Source: Mucilaginibacter sp. (lineage in GTDB: Bacteria > Bacteroidota > Bacteroidia > Sphingobacteriales > Sphingobacteriaceae). From it: DNA of 64,000 nt. The stretch lies in assembly GCF_028288205.1 (NCBI RefSeq), contig NZ_JAQBOD010000036.1, positions 31,364 through 95,363 on the forward strand. Direction: 5' to 3'. Made by a program: the position numbers and the translations under genes. Within the stretch, counting starts at the first letter, position 1. Each line of letters starts with the position of its first letter. Below are positions 1 through 8,740 of the stretch, one piece after another. The notes beneath the pieces were generated by a model. It was not told the origin of the DNA. It saw nothing but the letters and a program-made list of their open reading frames with translations, and did not search any database.

Positions 1-2
1 TG

Positions 3-530
3 GCTGTTACCAAAATATTTAAAGGTAAAAAGCCGGATCTGTGTGTATCAGGTATTAATCATGGCTTAAACAATGGTATAAACGTGTTATACTCGGGCAC
101 CATGTCGGCAGCGGTAGAGGGGGCTATAGAAAGTATACCATCTATAGGGTTTTCATTGGATGATTATACCCTGCAGGCTGATTTTAGCCATTGCCTTAAA
201 TACGTTAAAGAAATAGCGTTACAGGTTTTAACCAATGGCTTACCTACGGCTACGTTGCTTAATGTAAACTTTCCTAAAGGCGCACATATAAAAGGTATAA
301 AAATTTGCCGCCAGGCCAACGCTAAATGGGCCGAAGAGTTTGATGAAAGGATTGACCCTTACAAACGGCCGTATTATTGGTTAAGCGGTGTGTTTCAATT
401 AAATGACCATGGCGAGGATACCGACTCATGGGCGCTTGATAATAGTTATGTATCGGTAGTACCCATACAGTTTGATATGACGGCGCACCATGCTATACCT
501 GTTTTAAATAGCTGGAGTTTTACTATTTAA
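3..530 (+). CDS. surE: 5'/3'-nucleotidase SurE (5' end outside window)
   Basis: The frame is open from the first bases of the window, so the N-terminal third is missing. The visible part has the SurE signature: PDLCVSGINHGLNNGIN followed by a YSGTM segment and AAVEGA. In SurE this region contributes to the metal/phosphate-binding face. Family members are metal-dependent phosphatases acting on nucleoside 5'- or 3'-monophosphates. About 175 residues remain of a usual ~250. The GTG at 84 is internal and is not the real start. Upstream position relative to lpxB looks like core chromosome synteny, but that is inference. Identification is confident; substrate is not visible. Confidence 0.92.
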   Translation, partial: AVTKIFKGKKPDLCVSGINHGLNNGINVLYSGTMSAAVEGAIESIPSIGFSLDDYTLQADFSHCLKYVKEIALQVLTNGLPTATLLNVNFPKGAHIKGIKICRQANAKWAEEFDERIDPYKRPYYWLSGVFQLNDHGEDTDSWALDNSYVSVVPIQFDMTAHHAIPVLNSWSFTI

Positions 531-689
531 ACATGTTTAACGATTAAAACGAACTTGTAAAGAAATATGGATGACCGCCTATAGCCGTGTTTTATGCAGA
601 TAGGTCAGGTAGGGTCAGGTAGGGTCACGCGTTCTTCAACGGTTTAGCACATTTGTGCTTTTTTATAACTATTGCTATGTGGTTAGTAT

Positions 690-1259
690 TTATTCCTTTA
701 TTGCCAGCAAGGTTAAATCTATCCCTTTTGCGATGGAAAGCTCCCCGCATAATAGCGGGAAGTCAGGATTATTTAACACCCATAGCTCGCTTTTTTTATT
801 GGCGCTTATAGCGTGCAAAACGGGTGCTATCTTATTGTTTATTTTATAAACGGTAGTATCATTGGTATCAACGGTAAATTTAATTCCGTTAAGCTCAAAC
901 GGTTCATTTTTTATCATACTGGTATAAGTTGTTTTTGAAACAGTTACAAAAGTTTCATCGTCTTTCAGCTTAGTAACATTATCAGCATTGGGTGTGCGTA
1001 CGGCTAATTTTGTACCACTATCCTGTGCTTTTGCCGATATCGAAAAAATGCCGGTGCCCAAACCATCAACGTTCCATTGCACATTGGTTGGGTCGCCTAT
1101 TGACTTTATAGTTAAAGTGATAGGAACGTGCTGGCCCAGGTTACGTAAATAAGCTGTATAGCTCATAACCGTTCCCGGTTTAATTATGGGTATATATTTT
1201 TGAGCAAATACTGCAGTTGTTAGTAATATAAAGAGCGGTGCTAACATTATTTTTTTCAT
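690..1259 (-). CDS. secreted hypothetical protein with signal peptide
   Basis: A 189-aa protein with a clear signal peptide (MKKIMLAPLFILLTTAVFAQ, cleavage after the AxA-like FAQ). The mature part is rich in Thr, Ile and Val and looks like a beta-rich periplasmic or surface domain. No lipobox Cys and no catalytic motif is evident. It lies between surE and lpxB on the opposite strand, so it is not in an operon with either. I do not recognise the family. Confidence 0.72.
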   Translation of the reverse strand: MKKIMLAPLFILLTTAVFAQKYIPIIKPGTVMSYTAYLRNLGQHVPITLTIKSIGDPTNVQWNVDGLGTGIFSISAKAQDSGTKLAVRTPNADNVTKLKDDETFVTVSKTTYTSMIKNEPFELNGIKFTVDTNDTTVYKINNKIAPVLHAISANKKSELWVLNNPDFPLLCGELSIAKGIDLTLLAIKE

Positions 1260-1359
1260 CCTTAAATGTATAAAAAATTACGCCCGTAAAAATAAATAAT
1301 CAAAATAGGGCGCACACTCGTATTTTTGGCATTATCCTGATGATAATTAAACCCGTAAA

Positions 1360-2472
1360 ATGAAATATTACCTGGTGGCAGGCGAGGCTTCCGGCGATCT
1401 GCATGGGGCCAACTTAATGAAAGAGCTTACAAAACTTGACCCACAAGCCGAGTTCCGCTTTTTTGGTGGCGACCTGATGCAAGCCGAAGGCGGAACGTTA
1501 GTTAAGCATTATGCAGATATGGCCTTTATGGGGTTTTTTGAGGTAGCTGCAAACCTGCGTACTATATTAAAGAATCTGGCTTTTTGTAAATTGGATATAG
1601 CCAACTACCATCCTGATGTTTTAATCCTTATTGATTTTCCGGGTTTTAATTTAAAGATAGCCGCATTTGCCAAAGAAAACAATCTGCCGGTTAACTACTA
1701 TATATCTCCTAAAGTTTGGGCATGGAACCAGAAACGGGTATTAAAGATAAAAAGGATTGTCGATCATCTTTTCTGCATATTACCGTTCGAGGTTGATTTT
1801 TATAAAGAGTGGGGCATGGAAGTAGATTATGTTGGCAATCCATTATTAGATGCCATCGCCGATTTTAAGCCCGATGCCGGTTTTTTAAACAAAAATAAAT
1901 TAACCGCCAAAAAGATCATCGCCTTATTACCCGGCAGCCGTAAACAGGAAATTAATTATTTACTGCCTGATATGATCGCCGTTGCAAATCAATACCCCGA
2001 TTATCAATTCGTAATTGCAGGCGCGCCATCATTTAACAGTGAATATTATCAGCAATATTTAAATGGTAAACCTATACCTGTTTTGTTTGATGCTACTTAT
2101 GATATTTTAAGCAACGCGCATGCTGCTGTAGTAGCCTCCGGGACTGCTACTTTAGAAACCGCTTTATTTAATGTGCCGCAAGTGGTAGTATATAAAGGCA
2201 ACCCAATATCAATAACTATTGCCCGTATGCTTGTTAAAATAAAACACATATCATTGGTTAATTTAATAATGAATAGCGGCATAGTAAAAGAGCTAATTCA
2301 GCAGAATTGCACCCCTGCAACCATAGGTGCAGAGTTAGATCTTATTCTCAATAATAAAACCTACCACGAAAATATGCTGGCCAATTATGACAAACTGGAC
2401 GAGAAAATGGGGACACCGGGCGCGTCTGCAAAAACAGCCCGGTTAATTGTAAAATACGCTACAAAAAAATAA
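1360..2472 (+). CDS. lpxB: lipid-A-disaccharide synthase LpxB
   Basis: A 370-aa GT19 glycosyltransferase that joins UDP-2,3-diacylglucosamine and lipid X to make the lipid A disaccharide at the inner membrane. Seen: the N-terminal GEASGDLHGA motif (residues 8-17), FGGD, the central SPKVWAWNQKRV segment, VGNPLLD, and LLPGSRKQEI in the nucleotide-binding half. Length matches the family. ATG at 1360 gives MKYYLVAGEASG, the typical N-terminus. It shows that the host has a lipid A outer membrane. A hairpin follows directly after the stop codon. Confidence 0.97.
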   Translation: MKYYLVAGEASGDLHGANLMKELTKLDPQAEFRFFGGDLMQAEGGTLVKHYADMAFMGFFEVAANLRTILKNLAFCKLDIANYHPDVLILIDFPGFNLKIAAFAKENNLPVNYYISPKVWAWNQKRVLKIKRIVDHLFCILPFEVDFYKEWGMEVDYVGNPLLDAIADFKPDAGFLNKNKLTAKKIIALLPGSRKQEINYLLPDMIAVANQYPDYQFVIAGAPSFNSEYYQQYLNGKPIPVLFDATYDILSNAHAAVVASGTATLETALFNVPQVVVYKGNPISITIARMLVKIKHISLVNLIMNSGIVKELIQQNCTPATIGAELDLILNNKTYHENMLANYDKLDEKMGTPGASAKTARLIVKYATKK

Positions 2473-2495
2473 AGCCCCCGAAGTTCGGAAGCTTT
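2471..2495 (+). terminator. hairpin after lpxB
   Basis: Nested stems AAAGC/GCTTT and CCGAA/TTCGG start within the lpxB stop region and are followed by a short T-rich run. Likely terminator for lpxB; it may also serve the convergent small genes on the minus strand. Confidence 0.55.
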
Positions 2496-2544
2496 ATCGT
2501 TTTCATAGGAGATAGTAGATTTTATAGGTAGATGTGTGTATCGA

Positions 2545-2697
2545 TCAGGCAGCTTTTTGTTGGGCCGGCTGGTTGCTGCTGGTAATAAACTGACCTTTTT
2601 CTCTGAAAGCTTGCAAGTCTGCCATTAACATTTCTTTTAATTCGTTGTCAAAGCGTTTTAATAATTTACTTGTTGCTGGTTTTTGTTGAGTTTTCAT
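2545..2697 (-). CDS. small hypothetical protein A (50 aa), paralog of 2733-2882
   Basis: ATG at 2697 opens a 50-aa frame starting MKTQQKPATSKLLKRFDNEL and ending in a Gln/Ala-rich tail. Its first 30 residues align with the next gene upstream: K..QKPA.SKL..RFD.EL.E..M.DL. That conservation between two neighbouring short frames is good evidence that both are translated. Amphipathic, charged, no membrane segment. Function unknown. Confidence 0.65.
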   Translation of the reverse strand: MKTQQKPATSKLLKRFDNELKEMLMADLQAFREKGQFITSSNQPAQQKAA

Positions 2698-2732
2698 AGG
2701 TTGATGTCTTTGTAGGTTAAACAGATGTTTTA

Positions 2733-2882
2733 CTAAGCAACTGATAATTGCTCATTTTTAATTGCTCTTAAAAAATTTCTGGCCCCTCTTATCATTTTAA
2801 GATCATTCATTATTATTTCTCTTAATTCCTTATCAAAGCGGGCTACTAATTTGCTGATTGCCGGTTTTTGGTTGATTTTCAT
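2733..2882 (-). CDS. small hypothetical protein B (49 aa), paralog of 2545-2697
   Basis: The real start is probably the ATG at 2882, giving MKINQKPAISKLVARFDKEL. A longer frame to 3077 exists but overlaps another gene and has no similarity to the paralog. It shares the QKPA.SKL..RFD.EL core with small protein A and then diverges into a basic tail (RGARNFLRAIKN). Tandem duplication of a micro-protein gene; function unknown. Confidence 0.62.
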   Translation of the reverse strand: MKINQKPAISKLVARFDKELREIIMNDLKMIRGARNFLRAIKNEQLSVA

Positions 2883-2901
2883 AATGTATGTTTTAATGTT
2901 T

Positions 2902-3087
2902 TTATTGTTCTGATTTAGTTTCGTTATCATCTGTTTCTGTAAGGTTGTCGTGTCTGCGTTTAGCCTCTTTATATTGACGTAGTAATTGTTCCTTGTCGCG
3001 CTCGTCAGTAGACTTGTCAGGTTCGATAGGATTTTCCCATTCCTTTTCTTTAGTCTCTTCCTGTTTTTTCTTTTCAACGACCATCAC
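2902..3087 (-). CDS. small charged hypothetical protein (61 aa)
   Basis: Almost entirely charged and polar (K, E, D, Q, R), starting MMVVEKKKQEETKEKEWENP. Probably disordered or helical. It is transcribed in the same direction as the two paralogous micro-proteins and lies 19 bp upstream of the second, so the three may form one unit. No recognised domain. The short length and low complexity keep confidence moderate. Confidence 0.5.
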   Translation of the reverse strand: MMVVEKKKQEETKEKEWENPIEPDKSTDERDKEQLLRQYKEAKRRHDNLTETDDNETKSEQ

Positions 3088-3289
3088 TTAATAACTAATA
3101 GTTGATAGGTACTGTTCCAATTAAATGCCAAGATTTAAAATGGGAAGAAAAAAACTCATCAATAACTCAAAATTTATTTTAGGATAACGCGTATAATGCT
3201 ATAAACAAGCATTTTACTCAATTTAAATAAAAGCAATCCGAATTTTAAAATTGTATACAAAAACAGAACACTGTTTTTTGTTGAAGTAC

Positions 3290-4501
3290 TCAGGAGTGTA
3301 CAGTTGTAGTTTTATTCTGTATTTTTTTGCGGTTAAGCAGATGCATTATTAAGGCAATAACCGATACAACGATACCCATTATACATACGCCGTTCCATTG
3401 ATAAAGATACCAAAGGTGCGTAGCCACAAAAGTGCCCAATGACCCGCCAATAAAATACGTAACCATATATACGGTATTAATACGATTACGGGCTCCCGGA
3501 TTTGTAGCAAATATTATAGCCTGATTTGATATATGCGTTGCCTGCACACCCATGTCTAACAAGATCACACCTATTATTAACCCCACCATACTATGACCGG
3601 AAAATGCAAAAACAATAAAAGAAATAATAACCAACGCTACAGTAAAGCTGGACAAATGGTAAGGATCCATTTTATCGCTTAATCTTCCCATGGCACCTAC
3701 AGCCAGAGCACCAAAAGCACCAACCAGGCCAAATAAACCTGCAATATCACTGCCCAGATTAAAATTTTGTTTCAACAAGAAGGTAAGTGTGCTCCAAAAA
3801 GCGCTAAAACAAGCAAAGCACAGGGCACCACGTAGCGCAGCTAACCTAAGCTTAGGATCATCCCTTATTAAATGCACCATAGATAGCATTAGGTTTTTAT
3901 AAGTACCTTCATACTCGGGCTCAACCTCGGGCAACAGGTAATACACCAATGCCCACATAACCATCATCAGGCCTGCGGCTATATAAAACATATTACGCCA
4001 TCCAAAATGCGCCCCAACAAAACCACTTAGTGTTCGTGATAACAATATTCCTATTAATAAACCGCTCATTACAAAACCTATTATTTTACCACGCTCATGC
4101 GGTTTGGCTAAATGAGCAGCCATGGGTATTAATAATTGCGGAATCATACATGAAGCCCCAACAAAAAAACTAGCTACTAATAATATGTTAATATTTGTGG
4201 CATAACCGGTAAGCAATAGTGATAATACAATAAATGCGAAATCTATTATCATTAATCTTTTCCGCTTAAACATATCAGCAAGCGGTATAATAAAGAACAT
4301 TCCAACTGCATAACCAACCTGGGTGAGCGTGGATACCTGCCCGGCTTTTGCACTATTTACATTAAATGTGCGGCTAATATCAACCAATAAAGGTTGATTA
4401 TAATATAAATTAGCTACAACCAACCCGGTAGTAATAGTCATTACCCATAATGTAAATGTTGTGAGTTGGGGATTTTTATTTTTTGCTGATGCTTTGTCCA
4501 T
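3290..4501 (-). CDS. MFS transporter (drug/sugar efflux type)
   Basis: A 403-aa major facilitator with about 12 hydrophobic helices. The loop between TM2 and TM3 reads PLADMFKRKRL, the MFS A-like motif (G-x-x-x-D-R-x-G-R-R position), and a second RLSDKMDP occurs at the repeat in the C-terminal half. It resembles the AraJ/YgaY-like efflux group; substrate cannot be read. Divergent from the tRNA side, with an AT-rich 680-bp spacer upstream. Core chromosome. Confidence 0.88.
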   Translation of the reverse strand: MDKASAKNKNPQLTTFTLWVMTITTGLVVANLYYNQPLLVDISRTFNVNSAKAGQVSTLTQVGYAVGMFFIIPLADMFKRKRLMIIDFAFIVLSLLLTGYATNINILLVASFFVGASCMIPQLLIPMAAHLAKPHERGKIIGFVMSGLLIGILLSRTLSGFVGAHFGWRNMFYIAAGLMMVMWALVYYLLPEVEPEYEGTYKNLMLSMVHLIRDDPKLRLAALRGALCFACFSAFWSTLTFLLKQNFNLGSDIAGLFGLVGAFGALAVGAMGRLSDKMDPYHLSSFTVALVIISFIVFAFSGHSMVGLIIGVILLDMGVQATHISNQAIIFATNPGARNRINTVYMVTYFIGGSLGTFVATHLWYLYQWNGVCIMGIVVSVIALIMHLLNRKKIQNKTTTVHS

Positions 4502-4945
4502 AAATAGAAGGAAATTGTTTACAAAAATGTAAAAGCATTTCTAAATTGATGTTTATTAAGCGCAATTTTCTACTATTTCTTTGATTAGTTGCAATTACCA
4601 GATATAATAATTGCAAATACAGATGCTATTTTAAAATTAGTCGAAATAATTGTTACAATAATTATTTCACCATTATTTTTATACTTTTCAAACAAAAATT
4701 ACCGAAAATCATGTTTAAAAACTAAAAAAGCATATACTTAATAAGAATTTTGAATAATTTTTAATAAGAACTGTTGAAAATTCAGGTTTAAACTACCAGA
4801 AATAAATATTTTTCTTGAAAAAATCACAACAAAACACAAAAAATATCAAAATCTCTATTAAATTAACACTATGTTAACATTTAACCAAATATTTTGCCAT
4901 TATAATAGCCATACATATCTGTTTTACAAAAAAATTATAAAAATA

Positions 4946-4977
4946 TTTGCATATTAAAAATATTAGTGTTACCTTTA
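4946..4977 (+). promoter_or_regulatory. Bacteroidota-type promoter for candidate small RNA
   Basis: TTTG at 4946-4949, 20-bp spacer, then TACCTTTA at 4970-4977. This fits the Bacteroidota sigma-ABfr consensus (TTTG, 19-21 bp, TAnnTTTG) except for the final base. No protein-coding frame follows before the terminator at 5059-5082. Confidence 0.5.
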
Positions 4978-4983
4978 CACCAT

Positions 4984-5088
4984 GCAAACGAGATAACAAC
5001 ATCTTAATAGCATATTGAAAAAGTCTTCTCATAATTTAGGTTTATAATTGGTTTAGTAAAGGCCCCTGCCCATCAGGGGCCTTACTTG
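4984..5088 (+). ncRNA. candidate small RNA upstream of tRNA-Ala
   Basis: A transcript of about 105 nt is bounded by the promoter at 4946-4977 and a strong hairpin at 5059-5082 (AAGGCCCCTG, 5-nt loop, CAGGGGCCTT) followed by a T-rich stretch. The only ATG inside gives a 4-codon frame. It could be a trans-acting sRNA or a leader terminated before the tRNA; the tRNA has its own -7 box (TACTTTTG at 5167-5174). The rest of 4502-5187 is AT-rich with no other gene seen. Confidence 0.45.
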
Positions 5089-5187
5089 TTTCTATATATT
5101 CTAAAATGGCACATAAAGCAAACTATTTTTTCCCAAACATAAATTTTCAAGTTATTATCTTTTTGTTACTTTTGCCATCCAAACTAT

Positions 5188-5262
<75 letters not shown>

Positions 5263-5314
5263 ACATTGATAATCAGGCTTTTAGATTAAATTCTAAAAGC
5301 CTGATTTTTTTATA

Positions 5315-5334
5315 GGTACAACATAGGTACAACA
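5315..5334 (+). repeat. integrase arm-type site (left), two 9-mers
   Basis: GGTACAACATAGGTACAACA is two direct copies of GGTACAACA spaced by TA. The same 20 bases occur at 21204-21223 inside the right end of element 1. Position on both sides of the core att site suggests arm-type binding sites of the 19923-21161 recombinase (inference). Confidence 0.6.
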
Positions 5335-5492
5335 CTTTCCTTTGGTTTTATCGTGTTTTATTAATCACAACCTGCCTGAAAAACAAAAACAGTTAGTTTT
5401 TTTGGTCAAAATGGTTATCGCCGATGCCCGTTGTCGAATAAATTATTGAACACACCATCCCATATTTACCGCTTAAGCAACCAACAGCGCAA

Positions 5493-5590
5493 GCCGGGTA
5501 ATAGTCAAGGCCGGGCAAGCCAATAAAAAAACAAACACAACTGCCCGTTTATATAGCCTTTACTTTTTACACGGCGGTGGGCTAAATTTG
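5493..5590 (+). ncRNA. structured repeat A with downstream promoter box
   Basis: Nested stems: GCCGGGT (5493-5499) with ACACGGC (5569-5575), AAGGC (5507-5511) with GCCTT (5556-5560), and CGGGCA (5512-5517) with TGCCCG (5542-5547). The loop holds an AAAAACAAACA run. A TAAATTTG -7-like box follows at 5583-5590. A diverged copy with compensating base changes sits at 10630-10728 on the other side of the cargo. It may be an RNA leader, a small RNA or a DNA hairpin. The remainder of 5262-5771 shows no coding frame that I trust. Confidence 0.6.
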
Positions 5591-5771
5591 CGGATGTGGT
5601 GAATATGGAATAATATTTAATGAACGATTGGGCGAGTACGTTGGCGCCTGCTGTTGTTCAAAACACCGTATTTGGGCGCTTTGCTAAAGAATTTTCATTA
5701 TTGCTCTCCGTCTTTTCTTAAGGCTTAATTATATCTTAGTAAACTAATTTGTATAATAAAAAATGTATTAA

Positions 5772-8672
5772 ATGGTTGAATTTGAAAGTAAGCGTACAAT
5801 AGAAGAAGTGCTTGATTTAGAAACAGGCGAGATTATTTTATCAAAAGAATTTTTTAAACAATCAGAAGATAAAGTAATTTATTTCAGACGGGTACAACAG
5901 GAAGCAATAAGTGGAATTAGAGCAGCAAAATTCGTTTGTATTTACTGCCATCAGATTGTGAAAATTTCCGGAAAACCAACCCAAAGAGGAATAGTTTCTT
6001 TCTTTGCCCATTTACATGATAGTGAAGAATGTGAAATTAAAACTAACGGAAATTATTCAAAAGAAGAGATTGAGGCAATTAAATACGCAGGTATTAAGGA
6101 AAGTCAAAGGCATATTGATCTTAAAGAAAAAATATATAAGGCATTAACTGACCAAAAAAGCAAAGAATTAGAAATAAATAATGTTGAAGTTGAAAAACGG
6201 TTCATTAGCAACAATCCATTATTAAATTGGAGAAGACCTGATCTTTACGCAGAATATAAAAATAAAAAAGTTGTTTTTGAACTTCAATTATCAACAACGT
6301 TTTTAAGCGTTATCGTAGCCAGGGACATATTCTATAAATTAAATAACACTTTTATTATATGGATTTTTAACTTTTCTTCTAATGAAGAATATGTTAATCT
6401 TGGTAACCTAATGTGTAAGGATATATATTATGCCAATAAAAGAAACGCATTTGTTTATGATGAAAAAGCCATAATCCTATCGGAGCAACAAAGGGAATTG
6501 ATTTTGCTTTGTATTTGGTTTGAGCCAATTATTGAAAATGGCAAATTAGTACATGGGCGGGGAAGTATTCATAAAGAATATGTTAAATTCTCGGAATTAA
6601 ATTTTGATGATAAGGAACTCAAACCTTATTATGTCGATGCTGATAAAATGTTTTTATCCTATTACCCGGAACAATTAGTCGAACGGACAAAAAATGAACT
6701 TGAAAGTGAAAAGTGGTTAAAAAAGGTTGAAGAAAATAATCAAAAAAAATTTGAACAAAAGAGGATTGAAAAAGAATCAAAGGAAAAGGAGCAAGAAAGA
6801 AAAATTAACGAAATAATTGCTGGCATAAGAAATGGAGTATACGAACTAAATCCCTTACAAAAAAATGGGAAGTGGGGTTATGAATCACAGGGGGAATTAA
6901 TAATCAAACCCATATATAGTTTTGCTGATAAATATGGGGAAAGTAGATTTGCAAAAGTAAAAAGGGGTAGGAAATTCGGATTATTAAACAAACTTGGTAA
7001 AGAAATTTTACCCTGTATTTACGATGAAATATTTGAATATTGTAAAGGCACGGAATTTATAAAGGTGAAAAAAGATAAAAAATTTGGCTATACAACCCCC
7101 CTTGGGGTTGAAATAATACCTTGTTTATATGACGAAATTTTTGAAATCAATAATGATCGATATGTAGTCAAAATAGCGAAAGAATGGTCAATCATTGACG
7201 ATAAGAATAGTAAAATTGAAATGCTATCGTTTGATAACATATCAATTTTTCAGGAGGGTTTAGATTTATTAAAAATTACTCGAAAGGAAACGGTAAAAAC
7301 ATTAATTGGACAAAATTATGGTGGTTATAATATTTATAGTTCAAATCATACTTATTACGAGGGGCTAATGGATTTTAACGGAAACGTTCTGATCCCTGCT
7401 AACTATAATTATATATCTCTTTTTGAGCAAGGAAAAGCTACAGGCATTATCGATCAAAGAAAGGGTATAATAGAATTTAACGATAATAAGTTAAAATGTT
7501 TCATTTATGCTATCGAAGATTTTAACGACCATGGAATAGCAAGAGCAAAAAAGAATGGACTATTTGGATTTGTTAATAAGGATAAAACAGAGGTCATACC
7601 TTTTATATATGATATGATTAATCCTTTTGAAGGGGGAACTGCAAAAGCAAAAAGGAATGATGTTTTTGGTTGTATAGATTTAAATGGAAACGAAATTATT
7701 GATTGGGTTGGGGCATATAGTGATGACGGTGTAGCCATCGCAAGAAAATTTGGCCTTTTTGGTTTCATTGATTTACAAGGAAATGAAGTATTTCCATTTG
7801 TGTATGATTCGTTAGAATCATTTATAGATGGCAGAGCTAAAGCAAAAAAAAATGATCTATGGGGATATATTGACTTGAATGGCCACGAAGTTATTCCTAT
7901 AATCTTCGATCAAATCGAATCTTTTATTAATGGTATAGCTAAAGCAAAAAAAAATGATCTCTGGGGATATATTGACGTGAATGGCTACGAAGTTATTCCT
8001 GTAATATTCGATCTAATCGAATCTTTTAATGATGGTATAGCAAGAGCCAAAAAGAATGGTCAATGGGGGTATATAGATTTAGAGGGCAATGAAATTATGC
8101 CTTGCGTTTTTGATCTAATTGAACCATTTCGGGATAATAAAGCCATTGCAAAGAAAAACGGACTATATGGATACATTGATTTACGTGGGAATGTTATAAT
8201 CCCTTTCAACTACGATGCCATTGAGACTTTTGAAAATGGTAGAGCTAAGGCCAAAAGAATTAATTATTGGGGCTATATTGATGATCGCGGTAATGAGGTT
8301 ATTGGCTTCGTTTTCGATTGGATAGAAAAATTTAATTTGGGCAAAGCCAAAGCTAAAAAGGAAGGACTGTGGGGATACATTGATGTTAAAGGTGCAACTA
8401 TCATTGATTTTTTATACCACGAGATAGAAGACAGGAACAATGAATATTACAAAGTTAACCGTTTACACAAGTGGGGTTATATCGACTATTCAGGAAAAGT
8501 GGTAGTAAAAATTATATATGATAAGTTATATGACTTTGATGAAGGACCAACCGACATAAGACAAAAAGATAAAACCGTACAAGTTTATGGGTTGGCCAAA
8601 TATACCTTTTCCACCAAGCGTGGTTATGTTAGCAAAACTGGGCAAGAATATTGGCAATACTGGAAGGATTGA
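5772..8672 (+). CDS. CoiA-like nuclease fused to a WG-repeat array
   Basis: 966 aa in three parts. Residues ~1-270 are CoiA-like: a zinc-finger-like CIYC...FAHLHDSEEC (C56, C59, H80, C87), then RRPDL (D157) and FELQLS (E170, Q172), a PD-(D/E)XK-type ExQ site, then a WIF strand as in CoiA. Residues ~300-345 are a charged coiled coil. Residues ~350-960 carry a dozen WG-type repeats (kkNglWGYIDlnGneviP..fD.iesF..G.AkAk). The nuclease part may correspond to DUF6035. WG repeats usually bind partners. The gene is AT-rich against its neighbours and is followed 68 bp later by a RES-domain gene, so a two-gene defence-type unit is plausible. A long leader contains structured repeat A. Confidence 0.75.
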   Translation: MVEFESKRTIEEVLDLETGEIILSKEFFKQSEDKVIYFRRVQQEAISGIRAAKFVCIYCHQIVKISGKPTQRGIVSFFAHLHDSEECEIKTNGNYSKEEIEAIKYAGIKESQRHIDLKEKIYKALTDQKSKELEINNVEVEKRFISNNPLLNWRRPDLYAEYKNKKVVFELQLSTTFLSVIVARDIFYKLNNTFIIWIFNFSSNEEYVNLGNLMCKDIYYANKRNAFVYDEKAIILSEQQRELILLCIWFEPIIENGKLVHGRGSIHKEYVKFSELNFDDKELKPYYVDADKMFLSYYPEQLVERTKNELESEKWLKKVEENNQKKFEQKRIEKESKEKEQERKINEIIAGIRNGVYELNPLQKNGKWGYESQGELIIKPIYSFADKYGESRFAKVKRGRKFGLLNKLGKEILPCIYDEIFEYCKGTEFIKVKKDKKFGYTTPLGVEIIPCLYDEIFEINNDRYVVKIAKEWSIIDDKNSKIEMLSFDNISIFQEGLDLLKITRKETVKTLIGQNYGGYNIYSSNHTYYEGLMDFNGNVLIPANYNYISLFEQGKATGIIDQRKGIIEFNDNKLKCFIYAIEDFNDHGIARAKKNGLFGFVNKDKTEVIPFIYDMINPFEGGTAKAKRNDVFGCIDLNGNEIIDWVGAYSDDGVAIARKFGLFGFIDLQGNEVFPFVYDSLESFIDGRAKAKKNDLWGYIDLNGHEVIPIIFDQIESFINGIAKAKKNDLWGYIDVNGYEVIPVIFDLIESFNDGIARAKKNGQWGYIDLEGNEIMPCVFDLIEPFRDNKAIAKKNGLYGYIDLRGNVIIPFNYDAIETFENGRAKAKRINYWGYIDDRGNEVIGFVFDWIEKFNLGKAKAKKEGLWGYIDVKGATIIDFLYHEIEDRNNEYYKVNRLHKWGYIDYSGKVVVKIIYDKLYDFDEGPTDIRQKDKTVQVYGLAKYTFSTKRGYVSKTGQEYWQYWKD

Positions 8673-8740
8673 ATCTAATATAGATTCTTGTTTAGATTAT
8701 AGCCAGGCTAAAACTTAATAATAGTTTCCGTTTTAAAGAT

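Noticed and set aside
600..628. Short tandem repeat AGGTCAGGT/AGGGTCAGGT before position 630
   Set aside because: Only about two and a half 10-bp units; likely simple replication slippage without further context.
655..849. 64-codon plus frame opposite the secreted protein
   Set aside because: Antisense to a gene with a good signal peptide; no own support.
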